Of a DNA stretch of 64,000 bases, positions 54,078 through 63,051 are shown piece after piece. A program made the translations under genes and the position numbers. The stretch comes from Gammaproteobacteria bacterium. Its GTDB lineage: Bacteria; Pseudomonadota; Gammaproteobacteria; Ga0077536. How positions within the stretch are numbered: position 1 is the stretch's first letter; each line of letters begins with the position of its first letter. The notes below the pieces were generated by a model. That model saw only the letters and a list, made by a program, of their open reading frames with translations. It made no database searches and was not told the DNA's origin. The DNA lies in assembly GCA_024234975.1 (NCBI GenBank), contig JACKNH010000005.1, positions 124,001 to 188,000 of the forward strand, read 5' to 3'.

Positions 54078-54707
54078 ATGACGGTTCTACTTAATCGCAG
54101 GTCCGTCATGGCCATCTACGCCGATCCTGAAGACCCCATCGGGCACGCCGTCCGCATCGTATTGGCCGAAAAGGATGTCACCGTAGAGGTCAACTACGTC
54201 ACCGAGGACAGCAAGCCCGAGGATCTGAATGATCTGAATCCGTACCAGCGGATACTTACGCTGATCGATCGTGATCTCGTATTGTATGACGCCCAGATCA
54301 TGATGGAGTACCTGGACGAGCGCTACCCGCATCCGCCGCTGATGCCTGTTGACCCGGTGTCGCGCGCCAACAATCGCCAGATCCGTTACCGGATTGCACA
54401 GGACCTCTACGAACTTGTGCCTGTCCTGCGCGGTGACGATGCCAAGGCTGCTGACGAGGCACGACGCGTGATGCGTGATCACCTGCTGTCGTTCGCGCCG
54501 ATCTTCTCCGCGTCCACCTATTTCCTGTCCGAAGAGTTTTCGTTGGTCGATTGTTGTCTGCTGCCCTTGTTATGGCGGCTGGATCATTACGGCATCAAGC
54601 TCCCGCCAGCGACCGGTCGTGGAATCATGAAATATGCCGAGACATTGATCCGGCGTGATTCATTCCGTGCCAGCCTGTCGCCGTTCGAGCGCAAGCTGAA
54701 ACTCTGA
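54078..54707 (+). CDS. sspA: Stringent starvation protein A (SspA)
   Basis: 209 residues of glutathione-S-transferase fold without the transferase active site. SspA binds RNA polymerase and affects stress and stationary-phase transcription. Diagnostic N-terminus MTVLLNRRSVMAIYADPEDPIGHAVRIVLAEKDV and PYQRILTLIDRDLVLYDAQIMMEYLDERYPHPPLMPVDP. The start at 54078 matches family length. sspB follows 11 bases later; placement after petC is the usual gammaproteobacterial order. Confidence 0.95.
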   Translation: MTVLLNRRSVMAIYADPEDPIGHAVRIVLAEKDVTVEVNYVTEDSKPEDLNDLNPYQRILTLIDRDLVLYDAQIMMEYLDERYPHPPLMPVDPVSRANNRQIRYRIAQDLYELVPVLRGDDAKAADEARRVMRDHLLSFAPIFSASTYFLSEEFSLVDCCLLPLLWRLDHYGIKLPPATGRGIMKYAETLIRRDSFRASLSPFERKLKL

Positions 54708-54718
54708 ACGGGGTTCAA

Positions 54719-55123
54719 GTGCCGGTTGTAAACAAACCCGTGATGACGCCGACCAGGCCATACCTGCTGCGCGCCATGCATCAGTGGATCATCGACAACG
54801 ATTTAACGCCGTATATTCTGGTCGACGCCACGCGTGCCGACGTCCAGGTTCCGCAGGCCTACGTGGCCGACGGCAAGATTGTTCTGAACATTTCGATGAC
54901 GGCGGTTCGTGACCTCGAACTCTCAAATGCCTGTGTCACGTTTGGCGCCAAGTTCCGCGGCAACGACCAATACATTTACGTACCGATTGCCGCGGTTGAA
55001 GCAATCTATGCCAAGGAAAACGGCCAGGGGATGGTCTTCAATGATGAAATCGCGGGCGGCGAACCGCCACCGTCCGACAATTCCACGCCGCCCGGTCGCC
55101 CTCGTCTGACCGTAGTGAAGTAA
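54719..55123 (+). CDS. sspB: ClpXP protease specificity-enhancing factor SspB
   Basis: 134 residues. It delivers ssrA-tagged proteins to ClpXP. Segments: TPTRPYLLRAMHQWIIDNDLTPYILVDATRADVQVPQ, GKIVLNISMTAVRDLEL, FGAKFRGNDQYIYVPIAAVEAIYAKENGQGM; flexible Pro/Ser/Arg tail ending in PRLTVVK, the ClpX-binding peptide. Starts at a GTG (GGGG six bases upstream); an ATG eight codons later at 54743 is an alternative. Confidence 0.93.
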   Translation: MPVVNKPVMTPTRPYLLRAMHQWIIDNDLTPYILVDATRADVQVPQAYVADGKIVLNISMTAVRDLELSNACVTFGAKFRGNDQYIYVPIAAVEAIYAKENGQGMVFNDEIAGGEPPPSDNSTPPGRPRLTVVK

Positions 55124-55137
55124 TTACCCGATTCTGC

Positions 55138-55743
55138 TCAGTTCGAATCGGTATATTCGAACAGTTTGATCACCTTCAATACGCCTGAGACCTGGCTGGC
55201 AGCTTCCGCGGCACGCTGGGCCTCTTCCTGTGACAGCAGCCCCATCAAATAGACGTTGCCTGCTTCTGTCACAACCTTGACCCTGGTCGCATCGAGATTC
55301 TTGGTCGCAAACAGTTTGGTTTTAACCTTTGTCGTCAGCACGGTGTCATTGCTGCGGGCCATAAAGGAACTCGGCGCCGCGATCTGGATTTCGTTGTGCA
55401 CATGACGGATTTTTTCAACACCACTGACCAGATCAACCGCCTGTCGACGGAGTTCTTCGCTGTTGGCTTCACCGCTGAGCAACACGATCTGGTTATAGCT
55501 GGTGACATTGATGTGCGTCTGCGAATCAACGTCCTTGGCGTCGGAGATGGCCTTCCGTGCCTTCAATTCAATTGCCTGATCCTCGATGACCGAGCCGGTG
55601 GTGCGGCGGTCATTTGCCACGGCGGCGCCGGTGGCGGCACCACCAACAACGACGGCAGCACAGCCGCTCAACATTGCTGCGCCAAGCGTCGCCGTCAACA
55701 TGACGGCCGCCACGCAGGTGCGCGTAACTGGCGTAATGGGCAT
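55138..55743 (-). CDS. dolP: BON-domain lipoprotein (DolP/YraP-like)
   Basis: 201 residues. Lipoprotein signal peptide with lipobox LSGC (MPITPVTRTCVAAVMLTATLGAAMLSGC), then two BON domains: SDAKDVDSQTHINVTSYNQIVLLSGEANSEEL and TKLFATKNLDATRVKVVTEAGNVYLMGLLSQEEA. DolP acts at the outer membrane and in BAM quality control. Chosen start 55743 excludes 18 unneeded upstream codons. It follows yraN and lpoA on the same strand, the standard layout. Confidence 0.9.
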   Translation of the reverse strand: MPITPVTRTCVAAVMLTATLGAAMLSGCAAVVVGGAATGAAVANDRRTTGSVIEDQAIELKARKAISDAKDVDSQTHINVTSYNQIVLLSGEANSEELRRQAVDLVSGVEKIRHVHNEIQIAAPSSFMARSNDTVLTTKVKTKLFATKNLDATRVKVVTEAGNVYLMGLLSQEEAQRAAEAASQVSGVLKVIKLFEYTDSN

Positions 55744-55775
55744 AAGGCGAAACCTCCCGTTTTCAGGTGCGCGAA

Positions 55776-56123
55776 TCATAACGCGCCCTTGATCCATTGA
55801 ATACTGCCGCTGTCCGCACTGCCGGTAATAGCTACAACGTCAAACCGGCACGGTGGTTCACCGTGTGGACAACTTTTCTGCAGATAGACTTGCGCGGTAC
55901 GTCTAAGTTTCTGGCACTTCGCCATCGATATGCTGTCCAGAGGCGAGCCGAACCTCGTCTTTGTCCGCTGCCGGACTTCAACGAACACCAACGTGTCACC
56001 GTCACGCATGATCAAATCAATCTCGCCCAGCCGGCAGCTGAAGTTGGCAGTGATCGGGACGAGTCCGTGTTCGACGAGAAATCGCAATGCATGCGCTTCG
56101 GCCGCGTCGCCGCGGGCGCGCAC
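55776..56123 (-). CDS. yraN: YraN family (UPF0102) endonuclease-like protein
   Basis: 115 residues starting at GTG 56123. Nuclease-like fold of UPF0102: GDAAEAHALRFLVEHG, RLGEIDLIMRDGDTLVFVEVRQR (the GEIDLI...VFVEVR block holds the putative catalytic acids). Function remains unclear, likely DNA metabolism. Adjacent to lpoA (one base after its stop) and dolP as in other gammaproteobacteria. Confidence 0.92.
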   Translation of the reverse strand: MRARGDAAEAHALRFLVEHGLVPITANFSCRLGEIDLIMRDGDTLVFVEVRQRTKTRFGSPLDSISMAKCQKLRRTAQVYLQKSCPHGEPPCRFDVVAITGSADSGSIQWIKGAL

Positions 56124-56124
56124 C

Positions 56125-58047
56125 TCAGTTGACCGTCAATGCCGGGCGTATTACCGGCGCTTCAATGGCGCGCGGCAACGGAATCGGGATGCCGTTTACG
56201 AACCTGGCCCAGCCCAACTGGCGCGATACAATGCCGTTTGGCGCGATGCTTAAATCGCCGCTGACACCGTTATACGAACTCCCGGGCTGCAGACGTAACC
56301 GGCCAAGTCGCAAGGAAAGATTGAACGCGTCGATACCGAACGCGAACATGCCCCGAAAGAAATTCGCCCGCTCACGCCAGTTGCGCTCCACGGCGCCATA
56401 GACCGGCAGGTTCCGCTCGCGTAACAGCCAGGGCATATCACCGATGACCAGTCCATCAAGGTCCTGATCACTGTTCCGATCCACTGTACCGCTGAACACA
56501 TGCGAACTCGCATAGACCGGAATCGATTCAGCGCGCTGGAATCGCAACTGCGGTAACAACTGCCGCGCATCACCGGGAAAACCGGCAAGGATGATGGCTT
56601 CCACGTCAGTGCGCCGGCGATCCTCGGTAAAGAATTGGGTCTGCAATATCTGGCGCAGCAGGGAAACGCGACGTGCGCCGGAGTCGATGTTCAAGCCGCG
56701 TTCGATTGCATCGGCATACTGGTCCGGTGTCGACTGGTAACGTACGACTTCAAGCACCTCGCCACCCAACGCGGGTACTTCACGGGTATAGGTTTCCTCC
56801 ATGCGCCGGCCCCAGGCGTTGTCCGGCGTCAACAACAGTACACGTCCGAAACCGTCCTGCCAGACGTGTTCTGCAACCGCAGCTGCCTCTGCTTCCGGTG
56901 ACAAGGCGAACTGAAACAGGTTGGGGCGTGTACGCGGCAATCCGGTAAGCGCGTCAGGTGAAGCCAGATTCAATGTCAGCGTCGGAACAGCGAATTCACT
57001 GTAGAGATCCAGCAACCGATCCACCGCGGGCTTTTCCAGGGGGCCAATGATGACTTCCGCGCCGTCGGCCACTGCCTGTTCGTATGCCTGGGCGATGTCA
57101 TCCGCCGAGACGTTGTAATTCCGGACCACCGGTCGTGGCGTGTCGGATGGCGATGCAAACCACGCGGTCATGACACCATCGCGAATGGCGGCCGCATATT
57201 CGGCAAATTGGCCCGAGTACGGCAACAGCAGCGCAATGCGCCCCGGTACGCGCGACAGCCGCTGACTGAATTGATTGAGGTAGGGCGGCATAGAAATCGA
57301 TGCCGGGTGATCGGGGTAGCGGGCCTGCCACGTCGTCACGGCATTGTTGAACGCAAGATTATCGAACAGCGTAGCGCGTGCGATGTCTACGAGTTCCAGC
57401 CAGCCATCGACCTGGGGCGCAGCGCTGTCGATTAGTTCGCTGCGTTGGTCGGCGCTCAACTGCAACAGCAGGTCCCACAAGGCATGGTGATTGGCCTGCC
57501 GGGTAGCCGCGCTGCCCAGATCTGCATCCAATGCCAGGCGCAGACGCGCCGCAGTCAACGGGTCGCCATTGCGTGCGGCAATCACGGCGCGAAGTTCGTT
57601 GGCGCGCGCCCGGTGATACGCACTCAGCATCCGGATCTCGATGGCTTCCAGATCGGTCGCCGCAACGCCGGCGTCACCACTTTCAAATTCAAGTCTGGCC
57701 CGGTTCAGCAATTCCAGGGCATTGACCGGGGGTGTTGCGGGAAGCGCATCAGGCGCGACGAATGACCAGGTGGCGGCATCATCGTACTGGCCTGCATCGA
57801 GATAGGCCGAAACTGCCAGCGCGCGGAAGCGCCTGGCTTCGGTCGGAACGGTCGCGGATTCCGCCAGAACCAGAAACGCCTGGGCTGCCGCCTGATAGCG
57901 ACCTTCCCTCTGCATGCCAAGCCCATCGGCCGCAGCATCGACAATGACTTTCGGTTGCTCCTGGCGGACGGACTGTTCACTACAGCCCACCAGCGCGATG
58001 ATGGCCAGCAACCCCAGGATTCTTCCAGCAGCGCACGAAATTTTCAT
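56125..58047 (-). CDS. lpoA: Penicillin-binding protein activator LpoA
   Basis: 640 residues from the ATG at 58047. Lipoprotein signal MKISCAAGRILGLLAIIALVGC gives an outer-membrane anchor. TPR-like N-terminal half (AAQAFLVLAESATVPTEARRFR) is followed by a periplasmic-binding-type LpoA domain (VPGRIALLLPYSGQFAEYAAAIRDGVMTAWF, GAEVIIGPLEK, VLLLTPDNAWGRRMEETY). It stimulates PBP1a from the outer membrane. Divergent from rsmI across 35 bases. Confidence 0.92.
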   Translation of the reverse strand: MKISCAAGRILGLLAIIALVGCSEQSVRQEQPKVIVDAAADGLGMQREGRYQAAAQAFLVLAESATVPTEARRFRALAVSAYLDAGQYDDAATWSFVAPDALPATPPVNALELLNRARLEFESGDAGVAATDLEAIEIRMLSAYHRARANELRAVIAARNGDPLTAARLRLALDADLGSAATRQANHHALWDLLLQLSADQRSELIDSAAPQVDGWLELVDIARATLFDNLAFNNAVTTWQARYPDHPASISMPPYLNQFSQRLSRVPGRIALLLPYSGQFAEYAAAIRDGVMTAWFASPSDTPRPVVRNYNVSADDIAQAYEQAVADGAEVIIGPLEKPAVDRLLDLYSEFAVPTLTLNLASPDALTGLPRTRPNLFQFALSPEAEAAAVAEHVWQDGFGRVLLLTPDNAWGRRMEETYTREVPALGGEVLEVVRYQSTPDQYADAIERGLNIDSGARRVSLLRQILQTQFFTEDRRRTDVEAIILAGFPGDARQLLPQLRFQRAESIPVYASSHVFSGTVDRNSDQDLDGLVIGDMPWLLRERNLPVYGAVERNWRERANFFRGMFAFGIDAFNLSLRLGRLRLQPGSSYNGVSGDLSIAPNGIVSRQLGWARFVNGIPIPLPRAIEAPVIRPALTVN

Positions 58048-58082
58048 CGGAGTATTATGCCCGCAAAACTCCGGGTCCAGCC

Positions 58083-58949
58083 ATGACATCGACAGTTGAT
58101 CGTCCTGCCCTCGCCGTGGTGGCAACACCCATCGGCAATCTGGGCGATATTACCGCCCGCGCCGTGGAGACGTTGAAAGCCAGCGATATGGTGCTGGCGG
58201 AAGACACGCGCAATACCGGTCGACTGCTGGCGCACCTTGGCATCAACGCGACGCTCAAGGCCGTGCATGATCACAATGAGCGTGACGCTGCACCGGGTCT
58301 GCTGGAGAAGATCAAGCAATCTGAAATGCTGGTGTCGCTGGTAAGCGATGCCGGGACGCCGACCATCAGCGACCCCGGATATCATCTGGTGCGGGCCGCC
58401 CACGCGGCGGGAATCAATGTATTTGCTGTACCTGGCGCCTGCGCTGCGATAGCCGCACTGTCCGTTGCCGGGCTGCCGTCGAATTCATTCACTTTCGAAG
58501 GTTTTCTGCCGCCGCGCGCCACTGCCAGGCTTGATCGGCTGCGGACGTTATCCACTGCACCGCAGACCACGATCCTGTATGAAGCGCCGCATCGGCTGGC
58601 TGCTTTGCTGGATGATGTCGCGACGGTGTATGAACCGACCCGTGAGATTGTCATCGCACGCGAACTGACAAAACTGCACGAGACGCTGTACCGCGGTACC
58701 GTGGCAGATATCCGCGGTATCGTTGAACAGGATGCCTACGCCGAGCGCGGTGAACTCGTTGTGCTGCTGGGGCCGGCTGCGGAACAGGCAAGTGCGGACC
58801 AGGCTCGGGTCCTGGCGACATTGAAAGCAGCGCTTCGTTATCTCGGGCCGCGCGATGCCGCCCATCTCACCGCTGAACTGACCGGCGCCAAACCCAACGC
58901 GGTCTATAAGATGAGCCTTGATTTGGCCAATGCCGACCCGCATAGTTGA
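58083..58949 (+). CDS. rsmI: 16S rRNA 2'-O-methyltransferase RsmI
   Basis: 288 residues of the tetrapyrrole-methylase fold. Methylates C1402 of 16S rRNA. Key blocks: LAVVATPIGNLGDITARAVETL, VLAEDTRNTGRLLAHLGI, VSLVSDAGTPTISDPGYHLVR, AVPGACAAIAALSVAGLPSNSFTFEGFLPP and IVIARELTKLHETLYRG. Lies between lpoA and rnpB in the conserved order. Its 3' end contains the likely rnpB promoter. Confidence 0.95.
   Translation: MTSTVDRPALAVVATPIGNLGDITARAVETLKASDMVLAEDTRNTGRLLAHLGINATLKAVHDHNERDAAPGLLEKIKQSEMLVSLVSDAGTPTISDPGYHLVRAAHAAGINVFAVPGACAAIAALSVAGLPSNSFTFEGFLPPRATARLDRLRTLSTAPQTTILYEAPHRLAALLDDVATVYEPTREIVIARELTKLHETLYRGTVADIRGIVEQDAYAERGELVVLLGPAAEQASADQARVLATLKAALRYLGPRDAAHLTAELTGAKPNAVYKMSLDLANADPHS
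58918..58946 (+). promoter_or_regulatory. Promoter of rnpB inside the rsmI 3' end
   Basis: TTGATT (58918-58923), 17-bp spacer, CATAGT (58941-58946). The predicted start near 58954 coincides with the rnpB 5' end. Confidence 0.6.
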
Positions 58950-58954
58950 CGCCG

Positions 58955-59330
58955 GTGAGTCGGCCGGGCGATCGCGTGCAGCTTTGCGCGGCGCGAGGAA
59001 AGTCCGGGCTCCACAGGGCAGGGCGTCAGGTAACGCCTGGGGGGCGCAAGCCTACGGAAAGTGCCACAGAAAATATACCGCCCCGCTTGCGGGGTAAGGG
59101 TGAAAAGGTGCGGTAAGAGCGCACCGCGCCGGTGAAAGCCGGTGGCAGGGTAAACCCCGCCTGGAGCAAGGCCAAATAGGGAAACGCGTCCGGCATCCGC
59201 CGGGCACATGTGGTCCGCATGAGTTTCCGGGTAGGCCGCTAGAGGCATTCGGTGACGGATGCCGCAGATGAATGATCGCCACCGGTGGCGAACACCGGTA
59301 CAGAACCCGGCTTACAGGCCGGCTCACCAC
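58955..59330 (+). ncRNA. rnpB: RNase P RNA (bacterial class A)
   Basis: Ribozyme that trims tRNA 5' leaders. Universal elements are visible: GAGGAAAGTCCGGGCTCC (P4 5' side), ACGCCTGGGGGGC, GGTAAGGGTGAAAAGGTGCGG, AGAGCGCACCGCGCC, AGGCCAAATAGGG, and the 3' ACAGAACCCGGCTTA of P4. The ends pair (GTGAGTCGGCC with GGCCGGCTCAC), fixing the limits within a few bases. The order rsmI-rnpB-mraZ is conserved in gammaproteobacteria. Confidence 0.96.
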
Positions 59331-59529
59331 TCCACCACCACACTTCACCCGGATCAAAATCCCCTGGTTCCGTTAATTACTTAATGTATTTTCTAGCTAT
59401 CACTGTTAACCCGCAGAACCAAATGGAGTTTAATTTCTCCGTCTTCCACACCTTGACGCAGCTTCCCCCTCTTGGCGCTAAGTCACTGTCTACAAAGCAA
59501 GAATTACCACTTTCGGCGATGGAAATTCC
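59331..59529. other. Spacer between rnpB and the mraZ promoter, no gene seen
   Basis: AT-richer than its neighbours, with no protein-like frame and no clear rnpB terminator. Confidence 0.4.
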
Positions 59530-59559
59530 TTGACTTGAACGAAGCCCCATCCGTATAGT
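59530..59559 (+). promoter_or_regulatory. Promoter of the mraZ division cluster
   Basis: TTGACT (59530-59535), 18-bp spacer, TATAGT (59554-59559). The transcript would begin just before the MraZ repeats, placing the operator in the early transcribed region. Confidence 0.75.
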
Positions 59560-59568
59560 GCTCGCGTG

Positions 59569-59593
59569 TGGGAAGTTGTGGGGAATAGTGGAA
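59569..59593 (+). promoter_or_regulatory. MraZ operator (three TGGGN units, 5-base spacers)
   Basis: TGGGA, TGGGG and TGGAA start at 59569, 59579 and 59589, separated by five bases each, the known MraZ box spacing. Binding here would repress the mraZ operon. Confidence 0.8.
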
Positions 59594-59612
59594 ATTTCTT
59601 CCACCGACGAGC

Positions 59613-60071
59613 GTGTTCCGGGGTTTCAACTCAGCAAGTGTCGACAACAAGGGGCGGCTGGCCGTGCCGGTGCGCCTGCGCGAGCGTTTGACCGCTGGCG
59701 ACGTCAACCTGTTGATTTTGACGTTGAATCCCTGGGATCGCTGCCTCTGGCTTTACCCTCTAAGGGAGTGGGAGCTCATCGAGGACAAGCTTAAGGCGCT
59801 GTCCGATTTCGACAAACAGAGCCGGCGAACGAAGCAGATTCTGCGCGGCTATGCGACGGAATGCGCTCTGGATGCGCAAGGCCGCATCCTGATTCCGGCT
59901 GATCTGCGGTCATTTGCCGGTATCAGCAGCCAGGTTGTCGTTTCCGGCCAGGGCAACAAATGCGAAATCTGGGATAAGGACAGTTGGGCTCAAGCGCGCG
60001 ATGAGTGGTTGCAGGGCAATGTCGGGGCCGATGGTGAGGCGCCGGCAGCACTGCAATCGCTGTCGTTGTAA
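59613..60071 (+). CDS. mraZ: Transcriptional regulator MraZ
   Basis: 152 residues beginning at a GTG (MFRGFNSASVDNKGRLAVPVRLRE). Two AbrB-like double-psi halves: N-terminal DNKGRLAVP and the second half DAQGRILIPADLRSFAGI. MraZ forms a ring that binds TGGGN5 repeats upstream of its own gene and represses the division/cell-wall cluster. A MraZ operator is 20-44 bases upstream. Confidence 0.95.
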   Translation: MFRGFNSASVDNKGRLAVPVRLRERLTAGDVNLLILTLNPWDRCLWLYPLREWELIEDKLKALSDFDKQSRRTKQILRGYATECALDAQGRILIPADLRSFAGISSQVVVSGQGNKCEIWDKDSWAQARDEWLQGNVGADGEAPAALQSLSL

Positions 60072-60116
60072 GTCAACGCACGACCGGTTCACCCAGCGGT
60101 TTACTGGAGGCGCGCA

Positions 60117-61052
60117 TTGAATGATCACTTTGGCGATCTGCATGTTCCGGTGCTCGAAACCGAAGCGCTTGCGGCGCTTGCCCTGCGTCCGGACGGCTGC
60201 TATGTGGATTGCACATTCGGTCGTGGCGGACATAGCGGGCGTATTCTCGAACAACTGGGTCCACAGGGACATTTGTTCGCCATTGATCGCGATCCGGCAG
60301 CGGCCCAGGCTGCGCAGCGCTTCGCCGACGATTCCCGTTTCACGTTCGCCCGCGCCAGGTTCTCGGAACTGGCTGCGCTGGCACAGCAATGGGAAATCTC
60401 CGGCATGACCGACGGCATCCTGCTCGACCTCGGTGTTTCCTCTCCGCAACTCGACCAGGGCGAGCGCGGCTTCACGTTCATGCAGGATGGTCCGCTCGAT
60501 ATGCGCATGGATGACTCAGCCGGCGTGACCGCAGCGCAATGGTTGGCCGGTGTCCGCGAAGAGGAACTGGCGCGCGTGCTCTACGAATATGGCGAGGAAC
60601 GTTTCGCGCGTCGAATCGCCCGCGGGGTGGTGGCCGCGCGCGAGGCAGCGCCAATCGATACCACGGCAAAACTGGTGGACATCATCGGGCGGGCCGTACC
60701 GCGCAAGCCCAGGGATATCCACTTCGCGACACGGACCTTCCAGGCCATCCGCATCGCGATCAATGAAGAGCTCGATGAACTGCAACGTGTGTTGCCGATG
60801 GCGCTCGACATTCTGGCCCGCGGCGGACGCATGGTCGTCATCAGTTTTCATTCGCTGGAAGATCGCATCGTGAAACGGTTCATGCGCGCACTGGCGCGGC
60901 CGCCGGCCGGTGATGATTTGCCGATCATGCCGGTGAAGTTCGAACCGAAGTTGCTGTTGATTGGCAAGGCTGTTCGCGCAGGTGATGAAGAGATGGTGCG
61001 TAACCGCCGCGCGCGCAGCGCGATCATGCGGGTCGCGGAGAAGTGTGCATGA
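60117..61052 (+). CDS. rsmH: 16S rRNA N4-methyltransferase RsmH
   Basis: 311 residues. Methylates N4 of C1402, the same nucleotide as RsmI. The TTG start (GGAGG six bases upstream) gives MNDHFGDLHVPVLETEAL. Motifs: DGCYVDCTFGRGGHSGRILEQL (SAM motif), LLDLGVSSPQLDQGERGFTF, GPLDMRMDDSAG and VVISFHSLEDRIVKRFMR. It overlaps ftsL by four bases. Confidence 0.95.
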   Translation: MNDHFGDLHVPVLETEALAALALRPDGCYVDCTFGRGGHSGRILEQLGPQGHLFAIDRDPAAAQAAQRFADDSRFTFARARFSELAALAQQWEISGMTDGILLDLGVSSPQLDQGERGFTFMQDGPLDMRMDDSAGVTAAQWLAGVREEELARVLYEYGEERFARRIARGVVAAREAAPIDTTAKLVDIIGRAVPRKPRDIHFATRTFQAIRIAINEELDELQRVLPMALDILARGGRMVVISFHSLEDRIVKRFMRALARPPAGDDLPIMPVKFEPKLLLIGKAVRAGDEEMVRNRRARSAIMRVAEKCA

Positions 61053-61315
61053 AGCAGCTGGTGCTGATCGGCGTGTTGACACTGGCAGTCGCCGGCTCGG
61101 CGATGACGCTGGTGTTGAGCCGGCATGAAGGCCGCGCGCTGTTCATCGAGTTGCAGGAGTTGCGCGGCGAACGCGATCGGCTCGATGAGGAATGGGGCCA
61201 GTTGTTGCTGGAGGAAGCGACCTGGGGTACTCACGGTCGCGTCGAACAGATCGCACGTGAAAAACTCAAGATGCGTAACCCGGGTGCGGACCGGATATTC
61301 GGGGTGCAATTGTGA
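61049..61315 (+). CDS. ftsL: Cell division protein FtsL
   Basis: 88 residues: one transmembrane helix near the N-terminus (QLVLIGVLTLAVAGSAMTLVL) and a coiled-coil-like periplasmic part (RALFIELQELRGERDRLDEEWGQLLLEEATW). It joins FtsB and FtsQ at the septum and activates FtsWI. ATG overlaps the rsmH stop (ATGA), and its TGA overlaps the ftsI GTG. Confidence 0.93.
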   Translation: MKQLVLIGVLTLAVAGSAMTLVLSRHEGRALFIELQELRGERDRLDEEWGQLLLEEATWGTHGRVEQIAREKLKMRNPGADRIFGVQL

Positions 61316-63051
61316 GCAAGCGCCAGGCGCCGAAATTTTCCGCACTGCGCTCGCATATCGTGATGGGGCTGGTCGTTGTCGTCGCCAGTGGGCTGGTCTG
61401 GCGCGCGGTCGACCTGCAATTGCTGACCCGGGATTTCCTGCAGGACCACGGCGATGCCCGGCACCTGCGTGAAGTGGAGATCCCCGCCCACCGGACCATG
61501 ATTGCTGACCGCAATGGCGAACCGCTGGCGATCAGCACCATCGTGAAATCGGTCTGGGCGGTACCGTCCCAGGTCATTACCCAACGCCATCGCTGGAAGG
61601 AACTGGCGGGCATGCTGGATACGACGGTCGCGCATCTGGACGCGCTGATCACTCCGCGAGCCAAGCGCGAATTCCTGTACCTGAAGCGACACGTCGAACC
61701 GGAACTCGCACGACGGATCGTCGATGCCAACATCGCCGGCGTGGCGCTGCAGGATGAATACAAGCGCTACTATCCCTCCGGCGAAATCACCGGCCACGTG
61801 CTGGGCTTCACCAACGTCGACGACGATGGCCAGGAAGGTGTGGAACTCGCGTTTGATGAGCAGCTGCGCGGCCATTCCGGTCGCAAGCGGGTGATTCGCG
61901 ACCGCCTGGGGCGGATCGTCGAGGACGTGGAAGAGATTCGCCCCGTCGTGCCCGGCGTGCCGGTGGTGCTCAGCATTGATCGCCGCCTGCAATACATCGC
62001 CTATCGCGAATTGAAGGCTGCGATCGCCAAACATCACGCCCGTGCAGGTTCAGTGGTCATCATCGACCCGCTGACCGGCGAAGTGCTGGCCATGGTCAAT
62101 CAGCCTTCGTTCAACCCGAATAACCGGACGACGACCCGACCGGCGGTATATCGCAACCGGGCGGTGACGGATCTGTTCGAACCCGGCTCACCGATCAAGG
62201 CATTCACGATCGCCGCGGCGCTTGAATCCGGACAGTTCAAGCCCGAGGTGAAAATCAACACGTCTCCGGGCTATTTCATGGTGGGGCGCGACAAGGTTCA
62301 GGACATCAATAATTACGGCGTACTGGATCTCGGCGGCATCATCGAGAAATCCAGTAATGTCGGTGCGGCCAAGGTTGCATTGGCGATGGAGCCGGAGAAC
62401 CTGTATTCGATGCTGAGCCGCGCCGGATTCGGCGCGCCGTTGCTGACCGGTTTCCCCGGTGAAGCGACCGGCAAGCTGGCGCCGCCGGAAAACTGGCGCG
62501 AAATCGAACATGCCACGTTGTCGTTCGGCTATGGCTTGTCCGTCACCCCGTTGCATCTGGCGCACGCCTTCGGCGCGATCGCCAACGATGGTGTCATTCG
62601 CCCGGTCACCATGTTGCGCCAGGACACTGCGCCTGCGGGTGAACGCATCATGTCGGCGAAAACCGCGCGCACCGTTCGCGAGATGATGGTCAGGGTAGTG
62701 GAATCCGGCACGGCCAAGGCAGCGCATGTGCCCGGCTTCCGCGTCGCTGGCAAGACTGGCACCGTTCACAAGTCCACGGAAAGCGGTTACGCCGAAGACC
62801 GCTACGTATCGATATTCACCGGCATGCTGCCAGCCACATCGCCGCGACTGGTGGCGGTCATCATGGTAGATGAACCGACGCCCGATGAACATTTCGGTGG
62901 TCAGGTTGCAGCGCCCGTATTTGCCGGCATCATGCTGGAAGCGGTGCGCATACTGAATATTCCAGGTGACGCGGAATTTCCGCCCGCGACCGAATACTTC
63001 GCCGAGCTCAAAGCCAGGGCGCCCGCCGCCATTGCTGAGGTGGCGCAATGA
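61312..63051 (+). CDS. ftsI: Septal peptidoglycan transpeptidase FtsI (PBP3)
   Basis: 579 residues, GTG start. N-terminal membrane anchor (HIVMGLVVVVASGLVW), dimerisation domain with EIPAHRTMIADRNGEPLA, then the transpeptidase with SPIK (Ser293, Lys296), SSN (347-349) and KTG (481-483). It crosslinks peptidoglycan at the septum and is the target of aztreonam-type beta-lactams. It overlaps ftsL and murE by four bases each, so the cluster is tightly coupled. Confidence 0.96.
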   Translation: MSKRQAPKFSALRSHIVMGLVVVVASGLVWRAVDLQLLTRDFLQDHGDARHLREVEIPAHRTMIADRNGEPLAISTIVKSVWAVPSQVITQRHRWKELAGMLDTTVAHLDALITPRAKREFLYLKRHVEPELARRIVDANIAGVALQDEYKRYYPSGEITGHVLGFTNVDDDGQEGVELAFDEQLRGHSGRKRVIRDRLGRIVEDVEEIRPVVPGVPVVLSIDRRLQYIAYRELKAAIAKHHARAGSVVIIDPLTGEVLAMVNQPSFNPNNRTTTRPAVYRNRAVTDLFEPGSPIKAFTIAAALESGQFKPEVKINTSPGYFMVGRDKVQDINNYGVLDLGGIIEKSSNVGAAKVALAMEPENLYSMLSRAGFGAPLLTGFPGEATGKLAPPENWREIEHATLSFGYGLSVTPLHLAHAFGAIANDGVIRPVTMLRQDTAPAGERIMSAKTARTVREMMVRVVESGTAKAAHVPGFRVAGKTGTVHKSTESGYAEDRYVSIFTGMLPATSPRLVAVIMVDEPTPDEHFGGQVAAPVFAGIMLEAVRILNIPGDAEFPPATEYFAELKARAPAAIAEVAQ

